From positions 1 to 33,180 of the forward strand of contig CAJXJF010000012.1 of assembly GCA_913054475.1 (NCBI GenBank): 33,180 bases of DNA, in the 5' to 3' direction. The position numbers and the translations under genes are program-made. Below are positions 1 to 9,152 of the stretch, piece after piece. A model generated the notes under the pieces. It did no database searches. It was not told the DNA's origin and saw only the letters and a program-made list of their open reading frames with translations. Position 1 is the stretch's first letter, and each line of letters begins with the position of its first letter. The DNA is from an uncultured Nitratifractor sp. GTDB taxonomy: Bacteria > Campylobacterota > Campylobacteria > Campylobacterales > Sulfurovaceae.

Positions 1-1
1 A

Positions 2-445
2 GATCTGGAAGCCATACGCAAAGCCCTGGACGAGATAGCCGCCCTCGAAGAGGAGCTTGTGGAGATATTCAACGATACCATCATCAAAAACAGAAGTCGG
101 ATACTCTTCGATACACATCTGAAGGCTTCGAAAGAGAGCCACATACATATAGAACTACTATACAAAGGTGAAGCTCTCAAAGGCAACGCTGTTTCGGCAG
201 TGATATCTCTGCTCTCGAGACTCGACAGGCTTTTCGACGGCAATTTCGATTTGCGACTCGAAAAAGAAGTAGCCCGGAGACTCTATCCGGAACTCTCCCT
301 CATTCTCGACTCCATGGTGGACAAGGGTCTGGCCAAGGTGCGGGAGGGACTCTATATACTCAAAGGCTCCTTACATGACGGGAGGATACTCATAGAGGGC
401 AGAAGTTTCACTCCCCAGGAGTTGATATTTTTCGTACTCACATAG
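2..445 (+). CDS. 3' end of an unrecognised gene, cut by the window edge
   Basis: The reading frame is open from the left edge (position 2) to a TAG at 443-445, so the gene starts outside the window and 147 residues are visible. The GTG at 59 is an in-frame codon and probably not the start, because the frame continues upstream as a charged, coiled-coil-like stretch (AIRKALDEIAALEEELVEIF). The rest alternates helix-rich and basic segments; ILDSMVDKGLAKVREGLYIL could be the recognition end of a winged-helix fold. I do not recognise the family. The stop lies 12 bases before asnB with a strong ribosome binding site between, so the two are probably co-transcribed. Coding status is supported by codon use like that of the neighbours. 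Confidence 0.7.
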   Translation, partial: DLEAIRKALDEIAALEEELVEIFNDTIIKNRSRILFDTHLKASKESHIHIELLYKGEALKGNAVSAVISLLSRLDRLFDGNFDLRLEKEVARRLYPELSLILDSMVDKGLAKVREGLYILKGSLHDGRILIEGRSFTPQELIFFVLT

Positions 446-457
446 GAGGGGGAGGCG

Positions 458-2257
458 ATGTGCGCGATATTCGGCATTGTAGGAGAGTATGAAACGAAGA
501 GAGCTATAGAAGCTTTCAGACTCCTCGCTCATCGGGGGCCGGACGCCGAAACGCTCATCTGCGACGAATCACTCTTCGCAGCCTCTGCGAGACTCTCCAT
601 CACGGATGTCGCAGAGAGTTCTCTCAGGTGCCGTTACGGAGAGGATATTGTGCTCTTCAACGGAGAGATCTACAACTACAAAGAGCTGGCCGAAGAGTTC
701 GGCTCGAGCGAAATGAGCGAGACGGATGTAATCTATGAAGCTTTCAGAAGATGGGACAGGGAGTTCATATCCCACCTGAGAGGGATGTTCGCCATAGCGA
801 TAGTCACTCCCGAAAGAGTCCTCCTCGCCAGAGACCTCTTCGGCAAAAAACCCCTATACTACGCCCGCTTCGGGGAGAGGCTGATTTTTTCGAGCGAAGT
901 TCGTGCCATAGTGCATCTATATCCCGAAATCGGCTTCGAGAGGAGAGTTCTTTCTCATCTTCTCTTTTTTCAGACAACGATTGCTCCCATGAGTTTCTAC
1001 CCCGCCATAAGACAGCTCTCACCTTCCGAAGTAGTGGAGATAGGCAGGGGTGCCGAAGAGAGCTCCACCTTCCCATACTCCCCCTTCTCCGGCGCCGGGA
1101 TGATAAAGAAAAGGCAAGAGGCGGTAGAAGAGATAGAGCGAAGAGTGCTCGAGGCCGTAGCTATACGAATACCGAAAGAGGTGAAGTGGGGAGCACTGCT
1201 CTCGGGAGGACTCGACTCATCGACCATAGCGGCCATGGCGGCCGGTATAAGAGGAGAGCCCATAGATACTTTCTGCATAGGATACGAGGGTTACGAGAAG
1301 TACGACGAGAGAAGATATGCGGCCATGGCGGCCCAGCACATATCCTCCAATCACCATGAGTTCACGATGGATATGGAAGATTTTCTCATAGCTCTCGACG
1401 AGCTCTGCCTACATCTCGACGAGCCTCTGCTCGACCCCGCGGCCGTTCCACTTTGGTTTATGATGAAAAAGATCTCGGCCGGAGGGTTCAAGGTGGTGCT
1501 CAGCGGCGACGGCAGTGATGAAATCTTCCTGGGATACAGACTATACAGGGAGTATCACGACATATCCAAAGCCTCCGGGCTGAAATATAGAAACTGGCTT
1601 CGAAACTACTTCAGAGCCAACTTCTCCATGAACAAGGAGTGGGAGAGATACAAGAGGGTCTTCGACCAGAGCATACTCTTTCGCTCGATGAGCGAGCTCT
1701 TCACCGATTTGCAGCTCAACAGAATACTGAAGCTCAATGTCAAAGACGACAGCTCTTTACAGAGTATAGAGCCTCTCTATAGACGCTTCGAAGCCATGGG
1801 TGGTACAGATGAGACGCAGTGGTACAGCTATTGCGATATAAATACACTTCTTGCCGAACTCTTTTTGAAAAAACTCGACAGGGTCAGCATGGCTCACTCC
1901 ATAGAAGCCCGCAGCCCCTTCCTCGACAAAAGAGTGGTAGAGTATCTCCTGGGAGTGGATTCTTCGCTGAAGCTCGATGCCGAGGGCAAAGGACTGCTCA
2001 AGAGTGTCGCTCGCAGCTATCTTCCTCCGGAGATTGTATATAGAAAAAAGAAGGGATTCAGCTACCCCTTCATGGAGTGGCTTTCCGAAAGCGGTGAGCT
2101 CGAAAGAGTACGCAGAGTACAGGAGAAAACGGCTATTTTCAGAGAGGACGCTCTTTCGGACTTGCTCGAGCGCGGGAAGAGACGCAGCAGATTCAAACAG
2201 CACATCTACGCCATCTACTTCCTCTGTAGATGGCTGGAAAAGAGATACGATATATAA
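458..2257 (+). CDS. asnB: Asparagine synthase (glutamine-hydrolysing), AsnB type
   Basis: Cytosolic enzyme that makes asparagine from aspartate using ATP and ammonia released from glutamine. The N-terminal glutamine amidotransferase domain (about 1-190) begins MCAIFGIVG, leaving Cys2 as the nucleophile after Met removal, and shows LAHRGPDA and the NGEIYNY motif. The synthetase domain (about 215-590) carries the ATP-pyrophosphatase loop SGGLDSS at 249-255 and the downstream SGDGSDEIFLGY and EARSPFLD motifs. At 599 residues it is a normal AsnB length. The start is well supported by AGGAGGGGGAGG just before the ATG. It sits in a forward run with ispE and smpB. An AsnB homologue acting on another amide acceptor cannot be excluded. 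Confidence 0.95.
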   Translation: MCAIFGIVGEYETKRAIEAFRLLAHRGPDAETLICDESLFAASARLSITDVAESSLRCRYGEDIVLFNGEIYNYKELAEEFGSSEMSETDVIYEAFRRWDREFISHLRGMFAIAIVTPERVLLARDLFGKKPLYYARFGERLIFSSEVRAIVHLYPEIGFERRVLSHLLFFQTTIAPMSFYPAIRQLSPSEVVEIGRGAEESSTFPYSPFSGAGMIKKRQEAVEEIERRVLEAVAIRIPKEVKWGALLSGGLDSSTIAAMAAGIRGEPIDTFCIGYEGYEKYDERRYAAMAAQHISSNHHEFTMDMEDFLIALDELCLHLDEPLLDPAAVPLWFMMKKISAGGFKVVLSGDGSDEIFLGYRLYREYHDISKASGLKYRNWLRNYFRANFSMNKEWERYKRVFDQSILFRSMSELFTDLQLNRILKLNVKDDSSLQSIEPLYRRFEAMGGTDETQWYSYCDINTLLAELFLKKLDRVSMAHSIEARSPFLDKRVVEYLLGVDSSLKLDAEGKGLLKSVARSYLPPEIVYRKKKGFSYPFMEWLSESGELERVRRVQEKTAIFREDALSDLLERGKRRSRFKQHIYAIYFLCRWLEKRYDI

Positions 2258-2348
2258 CCGCTCTCTATGCGGCTATGCGCTATACTCCATTGCGAAAGTG
2301 CGGAAGAAGAGGAGCGAAGGGCTCTTTCTATAAAAAGGGGGATTCGGA

Positions 2349-3134
2349 GTGCAGAGAAGAGCATATGCCAAAGTGAATATCTTTCTCAAAATAACGGGTT
2401 ATAAAAACGGCTACCATACACTACTCTCCCGTTTCATGCTGGTCAAGAGTCTATACGATACGATATCTTTCGTTCCGGCAGATTCGAAATCTTTCACAAT
2501 CGATGGCTGCGACGGCATAGAGATTCGCTCCAACACGATATACAGGGCCTATGAAGCCCTGCTTCGGCAAAAGCCCCCGAAAAGGCTAAGAGAGTTCTTC
2601 CGCTCCCACAAAGTGAGAGTGGAGAAAAATATCCCCTCTCAGGCAGGTCTGGGGGGCGGCAGTTCGGATGCGGCGGCATTCCTCCTACTCGCCAACGAAG
2701 TATGCTCTCTGGGACTCGAAGCGGATACTCTCTCGGCTATCGGAGCATCGGTCGGTGCCGATGTGCCATTTTTCGTCCACGGTTTCGAAAGTGCGAATGT
2801 TTCGGGTTTCGGAGAGGTGGTGGAGCCCTTCGAGGAGGATTCGCTACAGCTGGAGATCTTCACTCCCGATATAGCATGCGATACGGCGGAGGTCTATCGA
2901 TACTACAATAGAGAGCTTCTCGGTACTGTGGGGAGCGACAGGCCCGAAAGGTATCTGAGCATGAAATCCCGCGATATCCTCGAGATGACGCACAAGCCCG
3001 CCACCCTGAACGATCTATACCCTGCGGCTCTGGCCGTATGCGACAGACTTAAGCAGGCAGCTCCCGAGGGGTGGTTTTTCAGCGGCAGCGGAAGCAGTTT
3101 TTTCAGAATGAAAAGAGAAGAGCAGGAGAGATGA
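2349..3134 (+). CDS. ispE: 4-diphosphocytidyl-2-C-methyl-D-erythritol kinase
   Basis: GHMP-family kinase that phosphorylates CDP-methylerythritol in the MEP isoprenoid pathway. The start is GTG at 2349, with GGGGG seven bases upstream. Visible hallmarks are YAKVNIFL (Lys8), the glycine-rich ATP loop PSQAGLGGGSSDAA at about 96-109, GADVPFF with the catalytic-base Asp at 138, and the C-terminal FSGSGSSFF segment. The protein has 261 residues, normal for Campylobacterota. The 91-base gap after asnB contains a small GGAGC/GCTCT hairpin followed by TTTC at about 2311-2328, possibly a weak attenuator. Thirteen bases separate the stop from smpB. Confidence 0.95.
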   Translation: MQRRAYAKVNIFLKITGYKNGYHTLLSRFMLVKSLYDTISFVPADSKSFTIDGCDGIEIRSNTIYRAYEALLRQKPPKRLREFFRSHKVRVEKNIPSQAGLGGGSSDAAAFLLLANEVCSLGLEADTLSAIGASVGADVPFFVHGFESANVSGFGEVVEPFEEDSLQLEIFTPDIACDTAEVYRYYNRELLGTVGSDRPERYLSMKSRDILEMTHKPATLNDLYPAALAVCDRLKQAAPEGWFFSGSGSSFFRMKREEQER

Positions 3135-3147
3135 AAGAGGTGAAAAT

Positions 3148-3606
3148 ATGATAAAGGTGATCTCCAAAAACAGAAAAGCCAGACACGACTACGAAATACT
3201 GGAGAAGTTCGAAGCCGGTATAGTGCTCAAAGGTGATGAGGTCAAAGCGCTCAGAGCGTCGAGAGTCAATCTCAACGACGCCTACTGCAGATTCATAAAA
3301 GGGGAGTTGTGGCTGCTCAATGCCCATATCTCCCATCTCGACACAGCCAACAGGCACTTCTCGAGAGACGAAAGGGCTCCGAGGAAACTCCTGCTCCACA
3401 AAAGAGAGCTCGAAAAACTCTTCGGTAAAATCTCCAAAGAGGGATTGACCATCGTACCGCTGATGCTATATTTCAATGAAAGAAACAGAGCGAAAGTCTC
3501 AATCGCTCTTGCAAGAGGCAAAAAACTTCACGACAAAAGAGAGACTCTCAAGAAAAGAACACTGGAGAGAGAGGCGGCACAGGCGATGAAAAACCGCTCC
3601 TATTGA
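3148..3606 (+). CDS. smpB: SsrA (tmRNA)-binding protein SmpB
   Basis: Binds tmRNA and delivers it to stalled ribosomes for trans-translation. The 152-residue protein has the family N-terminus (ISKNRKARHDYEILEKFEAGIVLKG-type sequence with KGDEVKALR) and the oligonucleotide-binding barrel. It ends in the basic tail GKKLHDKRETLKKRTLERE, which in this family is unstructured and enters the mRNA channel. It follows ispE at 13 bases, so co-transcription is likely. No tmRNA gene is visible in the window. Confidence 0.97.
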   Translation: MIKVISKNRKARHDYEILEKFEAGIVLKGDEVKALRASRVNLNDAYCRFIKGELWLLNAHISHLDTANRHFSRDERAPRKLLLHKRELEKLFGKISKEGLTIVPLMLYFNERNRAKVSIALARGKKLHDKRETLKKRTLEREAAQAMKNRSY

Positions 3607-3611
3607 AAAGA

Positions 3612-3634
3612 CTTTTGTCAAAAAAGGACAAAAG
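3612..3634 (+). terminator. Perfect 8-bp hairpin after smpB, possible terminator
   Basis: CTTTTGTC (3612-3619) pairs exactly with GACAAAAG (3627-3634) around a seven-base loop, six bases after the smpB stop. The stem is A/T-rich and the sequence after it is ATAAATTTATC rather than a run of T, so termination would be weak. It lies in the 138-base gap before the FIST gene, where the operon probably ends. Confidence 0.35.
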
Positions 3635-3744
3635 CATAAATTTATCTATAAGTATAAAAGTGGTAAAAATATCGGACAATGAAATTTCTATTAGAAACGA
3701 TATAAGTAGCTTAATAGTTTGAAATCAAGCTTGGAAGAGTCGAT

Positions 3745-6700
3745 ATGTTTACCGTAGTGTTCAAAGCCTATAAAGGGAAGTTGGAAAAAGATATAGAGAC
3801 AAGTATGCCGGAGTGGTCTTCGGCCCGTTCCGGCATACTGGTCCAGATATTTTGCGGAGAGGACAAAAAGTATCTTCAGGAGTATTCGAGAATTGTAAAA
3901 GAATCCTTGCCCGATGCAAAAGTTATCGGAGCAACTACCGACGGCGAAATAGCGGGCAAGGAGGTTACAGCCAAAAGAAGCGTCGTATCGATAACGATCT
4001 TCGAACATACGGAGGTGCGCACGACTTTCAGTGAAAGTGGAGATTCATACACCGACGGCAGGCGACTGTCGTCGATTTGCGACAAAAACACCAAGCTTTT
4101 GTTGATATTGAGTGACGGAACCTACAGTAACGGTGAGGATATACTCTACGGTGTCCACTCGCTGGCCCCCGAAGTGATGATTGGCGGGGGTATGGCTGGT
4201 GACAACTCCACATTCACCCAGACATGGGTCCTGCATGAGGATAGATTGATATCGCATGGAGCCGTTGGCGCATCTTTGAATTCCGATCTTCTCAAAGTCC
4301 GAAACTTTTACTATTTCGACTGGCTTCCCGTAGATAGAAAGTTCAAAATAACCAAAGCTGTCGGGAACAGGGTCTATACTATAGATCATATCCCTGCCGT
4401 AGAGCTCTACAGGAGATATTTCGGAGACAAGACCGCAGAGAGATTGCCGAAGGTCGGTATAGAGTTTCCGCTTATGGTACAAAGAGGCTCTATGCAGGTT
4501 GCTAGGGCGGTGCTCGGCAAGAAAGATGACGGCTCGTTGATACTTGCCGGCAATGTGAGAGAGGGAGAGGAGGCGAGATTTGGCTTCGGAAACTCGGTAG
4601 GAATCATAAAAAACATATCCAATGCCCTGGAGCCGGTAAGCGATATGGTTGTACAGACATTCTTCATATACTCATGTATGGCCAGAAAGAGATTCATATC
4701 CTACGATATCCATCCCGAAATACTACCATATGCCTCTATGGCTCCTACCGCCGGCTTCTTTACATACGGAGAGTTCTATCATCTCGAGGATAGAAACGAA
4801 CTGCTCAACGAGACGATTACCGGTATAGCTCTTTCGGAGCCGGGAAGAGATGTGATGATGCAGGGTGCTTGCAATATAAGTGCGCATATGGTGCTTCATA
4901 ACAATCTGGAAACATTCGAGGCACTCTCTCATATAGTGGAGAAGAATTCGGAAGATCTCGACACTATGCTCAAACTTTTCTCTCAGAGTCATATAGTTCT
5001 ATTTCAGTGGAAACTTGACGAAAAGAGAAGTGTAGAGTATGTATCTCCGAATGTAATCGATCTTTGTGGATATGAAAGTACCGTATTTTATAAGCGGGAA
5101 AAATCCTATTTCGACTTGATACATCCGGAAGACAAAGAGCGGATAACGGCAGATATAGAGCTTGCCTTGCGCAAGGAGCAAGAGGAGATATATCACGAGC
5201 CCTACAGGATTGTGGATGCTTCTGGTACGGATGTATGGGTCGAAGATAGAGCCAGGATATTGAAAAACGATGAGGGAGATCCGGTATTTCTCGTCTCCTA
5301 TATCAACGATATAACTTCTAAGATCGAAAACGAGATGAAGCTCAGGCTTCATGCCTCGATATTCGACAATGCTTCCGAAGCGATATTGATAACGGATAAT
5401 AGACACAAAATAATCTCCGTAAATCCGGCATTTACGAAGATGACCGGCTATAGTGCGGATGAGGTGATCGGAAAGACACCGGCAATTTTGAAATCGGGAT
5501 ACCACGACGACACATTTTATGCCATAATGCACAAAAGTCTGGAAGAGAGAGGCGAGTGGCAGGGAGAGGTGCACAATATCGATAAATACGGGACGGAATA
5601 TATCGTATGGCTTTCCATAAAAGGGATAAGAGATACCCACAGAAAGATAAGAAATTATATAGCGTTGCAAACCGACATGACCGACATCTACCGCACGAGG
5701 CAGAAACTCACGCAATTGGCGCACTACGATATTCTCACCAAACTTCCCAACAGGCTCTTTTTCGAAGAGTATGTAAAGCATGAGATTAGAAGAGCCAAAC
5801 AGAGAGGGAGGAAGCTGGCACTTCTCTATCTCGATCTGGACAATTTCAAGACAGTGAACGATTCTCTGGGGCATCTGATTGGCGATACACTCCTGCAGGA
5901 GGTTGCACAGAGATTGAGAGAAGCCGTAGGTGAGCCGGAGAATATAAGCAGACAGGGGGGAGACGAGTTTCTGGTGCTTGTGGAAGATATAGAAGATCAA
6001 CGACAAATTACCCAGAAGGTCGAGTGTATATTGTCGGAAATAGAGCGTCCGTATAAAATAGGTACGCATCTTTTGCACACATCCTTCAGTATAGGTATCG
6101 CAATCTATCCTGACGACGGAAACAATTTCCAAGACCTTTTGCAATATTCGGATCTGGCTATGTACGAAGCCAAAAAGAGGGGTAAAAACAGATTCCACTT
6201 CTTCGACGATTCCATGCTGAGCGAGATTAGAAACAAACATGAGATTCAGACGCAACTAAGATATGCCCTATCAAACGATGAACTCTCCTTGTACTATCAA
6301 CCTCAAGTCTGTTGCGACAAAAAAAAGCTACGCGGCTTCGAGGCCCTATTGCGTTGGAAAAGCAAAGTTTTAGGCGAACTTCTGCCAAATCAATATATTC
6401 ATACCGCAGAGGAGAGCGGTTTGATAATAGAGATAGGAAAATGGGTGCTGGAGAAGGTGTGTAAAAAGATTGTCGATTTCGATTTCAGATATCGAATCTC
6501 TGCAAATATTTCGGCATTGCAGTTTGCGGAGGATAATTTTGTAGAAGATATATATCGACTCGTCGTGAAGTATGGGATACCGAAGGGGGTTTTGGAACTG
6601 GAGTTGACCGAATCGGTACTCATGAGTGATATGGCAGGAAGTATCGAAAAGATGCAGAGACTCAAAAGTTTCGGTATCATGATAAGTATAGATGATTTCG

Positions 6701-7014
6701 GGACCGGATATTCCTCTCTTTCCTATCTCAAGCAGTTTCCAGCCGATACATTGAAAATAGATAGAAGCTTTATCAAAGAGCTCCCGTATGATAAAGATGC
6801 GGCCGCAATTGTAGATGCCATAATTCAGATGGGCCATATTTTCGGGATTAGAATTATCGCCGAAGGCGTGGAGACATCCGAGCAGGCAAAATTCATACAC
6901 GAACATAGTTGCGATACCATTCAGGGTTATTTCTATGGCAGACCTATGCCAGAAGAGATGCTCGAAGATTATATCGCGAGCAATTTCCCAGATTCTGGTT
7001 GTAGAGACGGGTAG
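3745..7014 (+). CDS. FIST-PAS-PAS-GGDEF-EAL cyclic-di-GMP signalling protein
   Basis: Large 1089-residue predicted cytosolic sensor; no membrane segment is visible. The order is FIST_N and FIST_C (about 25-365), two PAS domains (about 425-535 and 540-660, the second with the NPAFTKMTGYSADEVIGKTP pattern), GGDEF (about 670-830) and EAL (about 845-1080). FIST domains are predicted small-ligand sensors. The cyclase signature GGDEF is intact at 738-742. The phosphodiesterase domain keeps EALLRW (866-871), ELTESVLM, IDDFGTGYSSLSYL, DTLKIDRSF and AEGVET, so both activities look possible. The inhibitory RxxD site before GGDEF is replaced by GEPE. GGAAGAG six bases before the ATG supports the start. 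It is monocistronic, with 138 bases upstream. The ligand is unknown. Confidence 0.92.
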   Translation: MFTVVFKAYKGKLEKDIETSMPEWSSARSGILVQIFCGEDKKYLQEYSRIVKESLPDAKVIGATTDGEIAGKEVTAKRSVVSITIFEHTEVRTTFSESGDSYTDGRRLSSICDKNTKLLLILSDGTYSNGEDILYGVHSLAPEVMIGGGMAGDNSTFTQTWVLHEDRLISHGAVGASLNSDLLKVRNFYYFDWLPVDRKFKITKAVGNRVYTIDHIPAVELYRRYFGDKTAERLPKVGIEFPLMVQRGSMQVARAVLGKKDDGSLILAGNVREGEEARFGFGNSVGIIKNISNALEPVSDMVVQTFFIYSCMARKRFISYDIHPEILPYASMAPTAGFFTYGEFYHLEDRNELLNETITGIALSEPGRDVMMQGACNISAHMVLHNNLETFEALSHIVEKNSEDLDTMLKLFSQSHIVLFQWKLDEKRSVEYVSPNVIDLCGYESTVFYKREKSYFDLIHPEDKERITADIELALRKEQEEIYHEPYRIVDASGTDVWVEDRARILKNDEGDPVFLVSYINDITSKIENEMKLRLHASIFDNASEAILITDNRHKIISVNPAFTKMTGYSADEVIGKTPAILKSGYHDDTFYAIMHKSLEERGEWQGEVHNIDKYGTEYIVWLSIKGIRDTHRKIRNYIALQTDMTDIYRTRQKLTQLAHYDILTKLPNRLFFEEYVKHEIRRAKQRGRKLALLYLDLDNFKTVNDSLGHLIGDTLLQEVAQRLREAVGEPENISRQGGDEFLVLVEDIEDQRQITQKVECILSEIERPYKIGTHLLHTSFSIGIAIYPDDGNNFQDLLQYSDLAMYEAKKRGKNRFHFFDDSMLSEIRNKHEIQTQLRYALSNDELSLYYQPQVCCDKKKLRGFEALLRWKSKVLGELLPNQYIHTAEESGLIIEIGKWVLEKVCKKIVDFDFRYRISANISALQFAEDNFVEDIYRLVVKYGIPKGVLELELTESVLMSDMAGSIEKMQRLKSFGIMISIDDFGTGYSSLSYLKQFPADTLKIDRSFIKELPYDKDAAAIVDAIIQMGHIFGIRIIAEGVETSEQAKFIHEHSCDTIQGYFYGRPMPEEMLEDYIASNFPDSGCRDG

Positions 7015-7023
7015 GTGAGGGGA

Positions 7024-7340
7024 GTGTTAAAATTTTTGTATCACCCGAAGTGGAATAATGCAGAAAAAAGAGAGGCGATAAAAGAGTTCAATTTCGATGA
7101 AGCATAGGGAGAGTCCGAAAATCTCCCAATAGCAACATCAGTAAGGTACCTGTAGCTTCAACGAGGTCATGCTTTTGCAAAAAAGCATCGAGTCGATAGT
7201 ATCGAACATTATCTTTAGAGTATTTTCTGTGTATGATTGATTGGAAAACTTTGGAGAGCAAGAAGAGTGAAATTCTGAAATTATTTAGGGCGGAGAGAGG
7301 GGATGGGCTCCGCTCCTTCGAGGATATTATTTTCTCCTGA
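7024..7340 (+). pseudogene. Possible decayed small gene between the FIST gene and rplS
   Basis: This 312-base gap has no long ORF but reads like broken coding sequence on the plus strand. A GTG at 7024, preceded by GAGGGGA, opens a 27-codon frame containing LYHPKWNNAEKREAIKEFNF that ends at TAG 7105. The same frame continues as IATSVRYL, TAG 7153, then LQRGHAFAKKHRVDSIEHYL, then TAG 7216. After a frame change, the ATG at 7233 opens a 35-codon frame with WKTLESKKSEILKLF and SFEDIIFS ending at TGA 7338, which overlaps the rplS stop. Joined, these would make a soluble helical protein of about 100 residues. I do not recognise the family. It could also be two small genes or chance. Confidence 0.35.
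7290..7313 (-). terminator. Weak terminator-like hairpin downstream of rplS
   Basis: Read on the minus strand, GCGGAG (7313-7308) pairs with CTCCGC (7295-7290), followed by CCTAAATAATTT. It begins 14 bases beyond the rplS stop, the expected place for the end of the ribosomal-protein operon. The tail is A/T-rich but not a clean U tract. Confidence 0.3.
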
Positions 7341-7686
7341 GCTCTTTGATACGAGCCGCTTTTCCTTTTCTCTCTCTGAGATAGAAGAGCTTCGCTCGCC
7401 TTACGCGACCTCTTCTGACAAGCTCGATGCTCTCTATGCTTTCGGAGTAGAGGGGGAAGATTCTCTCGACACCAATATTGTTGGCGCCTATCTTTCTTAC
7501 ATTGAAAGTTTTGCCGGTACCTTCTCCTCTTATGGAGATACACACACCCTCATAGTTCTGGACACGCTCTTTGTTCCCCTCTTTGATTCTGACCGCTACA
7601 CGAACTGTGTCACCAGCTTTGAAGTCGGGGATATTTTTGGATTCTATCTGAGCCTTCTCGAAGCTCTCGATATATCTGTTTTTCAT
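7327..7686 (-). CDS. rplS: 50S ribosomal protein L19
   Basis: Structural protein at the 30S-50S interface. The 119-residue sequence shows the family core [28 protein letters not shown] and [17 protein letters not shown], then the basic tail [22 protein letters not shown]. Its ATG overlaps the trmD stop by four bases (ATGA), so the two are translationally coupled. It is the last gene of the rpsP-khpA-rimM-trmD-rplS operon. Confidence 0.98.
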   Translation of the reverse strand: MKNRYIESFEKAQIESKNIPDFKAGDTVRVAVRIKEGNKERVQNYEGVCISIRGEGTGKTFNVRKIGANNIGVERIFPLYSESIESIELVRRGRVRRAKLFYLRERKGKAARIKELRRK

Positions 7687-8375
7687 TTTTCTACCTTTGC
7701 TTTTCGATATAGATCAGGTCGGAAATACTTTGTGCGAGACAAAGCCATCTGCTTTTTAATAGCCGCGATTTTACTATGATTTCCCTTTAAATACTCTGAA
7801 ACGACTCTTTTTCCCATGAAGAGATCCGGTTTGCTAAAAGATGGCGCCTCGAGCAGATTCTCTTCGAAACTCTCTTCGAGCAGGGAAGAGGAGTTGCCGA
7901 GTACCCCCTCTATGTTTCTGCTTACCGCATCGCAGATGCAGAGTGCCGGAAGTTCACCTCCGGTAAGGATGAAATCGCCGGTGCTGAAGAGTTCGTCGGC
8001 GTGTAGTTCGAGTATCCTCTCGTCGATACCTTCGTATCTGCCGGCTACGAGCACTATATGCCGCATAGAAGAGAGTCTCTTTGCATCGTGCTGTCTGAAA
8101 GGCTTCCCCGCAGGTGTGAGAAATATGACATGTGCATTTGGAGAGTCTCTTTTGATACTTTTGAGGGCATCGTCGAGAGGTTGGGGAGACATCAACATAC
8201 CCGCTCCGCCTCCTATCATACTCTCATCGACCTTTTTGTATCGACTCAGGGTGTAATCTCTGGGATTGACGAAATCGAGCTCTATCAGGGAGTTCTCTAC
8301 AGCCCTTTTGAGTATGGAGGCGCTGAAGTATCCCTCTACAATTTCCGGGAAAATCGTAACGAAGGTAAAGCGCAT
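7683..8375 (-). CDS. trmD: tRNA (guanine-37-N1)-methyltransferase
   Basis: SAM-dependent SPOUT methyltransferase that makes m1G37 next to the anticodon and so prevents frameshifting. The protein (230 residues) has the N-terminal [31 protein letters not shown], and the trefoil-knot SAM site with [12 protein letters not shown] and [12 protein letters not shown]. The start codon touches the rimM stop and the stop overlaps rplS by four bases. The size fits the family (about 230-255). Confidence 0.97.
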   Translation of the reverse strand: MRFTFVTIFPEIVEGYFSASILKRAVENSLIELDFVNPRDYTLSRYKKVDESMIGGGAGMLMSPQPLDDALKSIKRDSPNAHVIFLTPAGKPFRQHDAKRLSSMRHIVLVAGRYEGIDERILELHADELFSTGDFILTGGELPALCICDAVSRNIEGVLGNSSSLLEESFEENLLEAPSFSKPDLFMGKRVVSEYLKGNHSKIAAIKKQMALSRTKYFRPDLYRKAKVEK

Positions 8376-8902
8376 CAGCTCGCTTCCAGTATATCGAAGG
8401 TGTCGGTAGTGTGGATTTTGCCCGCCTCGGTATCTACGGAGAGGATATATCTCGGGATGTAGGGGACGAGAAAGCTTTTGGGTAGAGATTGCGCCACGAG
8501 TTGCGTCTGCGTCTCGATATGGAGATAGTCGCTCTCCTGAAGTCTCTGAATCTCGCAGACCTTTCCTAAGAGTCTCTCGCCATCGTAGAGCTCCATACCT
8601 ATGAGGTCGAACCAGAAATACTCTCCATCAGCAAGTTTGCACTTGCGCCTACTCTCTCTCTCGCTGCTGTAGAGTTTGCAGTTGGTCAGCCTTTTGGCTT
8701 CTTCGAGACTCTCGTATCCTCTGAAACGCACGAGATTTCTGGAGGGATTGTAGGAGATAATTTCGAGCTCGCCTCTGTCGCTGCGAAAGAGGGCACCTTT
8801 TTCGAACTGTTCGGGGAAATCTGTAAGAAGATTGAGTTTCAGGTCGCCGTGAAGGCCTACAGTCCGCCCTATACGGGCTATGACGAAACTTTTTTCAGCC
8901 AT
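8375..8902 (-). CDS. rimM: Ribosome maturation factor RimM
   Basis: Assists assembly of the 30S head through binding S19. The N-terminal domain shows ARIGRTVGLHGDLKLNLLTDFPEQF and the C-terminal PRC-barrel shows YFWFDLIGMELYDGERLLGKV. Its 175 residues are normal. The start overlaps the end of khpA by eight bases and its last base is shared with the trmD start, the coupling expected for this operon. Confidence 0.95.
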   Translation of the reverse strand: MAEKSFVIARIGRTVGLHGDLKLNLLTDFPEQFEKGALFRSDRGELEIISYNPSRNLVRFRGYESLEEAKRLTNCKLYSSERESRRKCKLADGEYFWFDLIGMELYDGERLLGKVCEIQRLQESDYLHIETQTQLVAQSLPKSFLVPYIPRYILSVDTEAGKIHTTDTFDILEAS

Positions 8903-9143
8903 TGCTATCTGGTTGGATGTTGATTCTGTAGCTTTTACCGCCTTTTGCCTTGCATCCGCTAATCACGATTTTGATGGCATTTATCATTCTGCCCTCTTTG
9001 CCTATCAGTTTACCCACATCTTCCGGGTCGGCGTAGAGAGTTATCTCATCATAACCTTCGTCTATTTCGAATGTCTCCATACGCAGACTCTCCGGATGGT
9101 TCACTATCAGAGAGGCGTAGTTTAGAATGAAGTCGTGAACCAT
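8895..9143 (-). CDS. khpA: KH-domain RNA-binding protein KhpA
   Basis: Small (82-residue) single KH-domain protein. In other bacteria KhpA pairs with KhpB/Jag to bind mRNA and sRNA; that partner is not in the window. The sequence has the short N-terminal helix MVHDFILNYASLIVNHPE and the KH signature GKLIGKEGRMINAI with the GxxG loop (GKEG). It lies between rpsP (nine-base gap) and rimM (eight-base overlap), its standard place. Confidence 0.93.
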   Translation of the reverse strand: MVHDFILNYASLIVNHPESLRMETFEIDEGYDEITLYADPEDVGKLIGKEGRMINAIKIVISGCKAKGGKSYRINIQPDSNG

Positions 9144-9152
9144 CTCGAGGGC

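Noticed and set aside
4999-6255. Long minus-strand ORF (418 codons) opposite the FIST-GGDEF-EAL gene
   Set aside because: It is antisense to clear, motif-rich coding sequence and its product is low-complexity and unlike any family; open only because of codon bias.
7107-7127. GGGAGA/TCTCCC hairpin as terminator of the FIST gene
   Set aside because: No T run on either strand and it lies within the coding-like remnant; could be chance.
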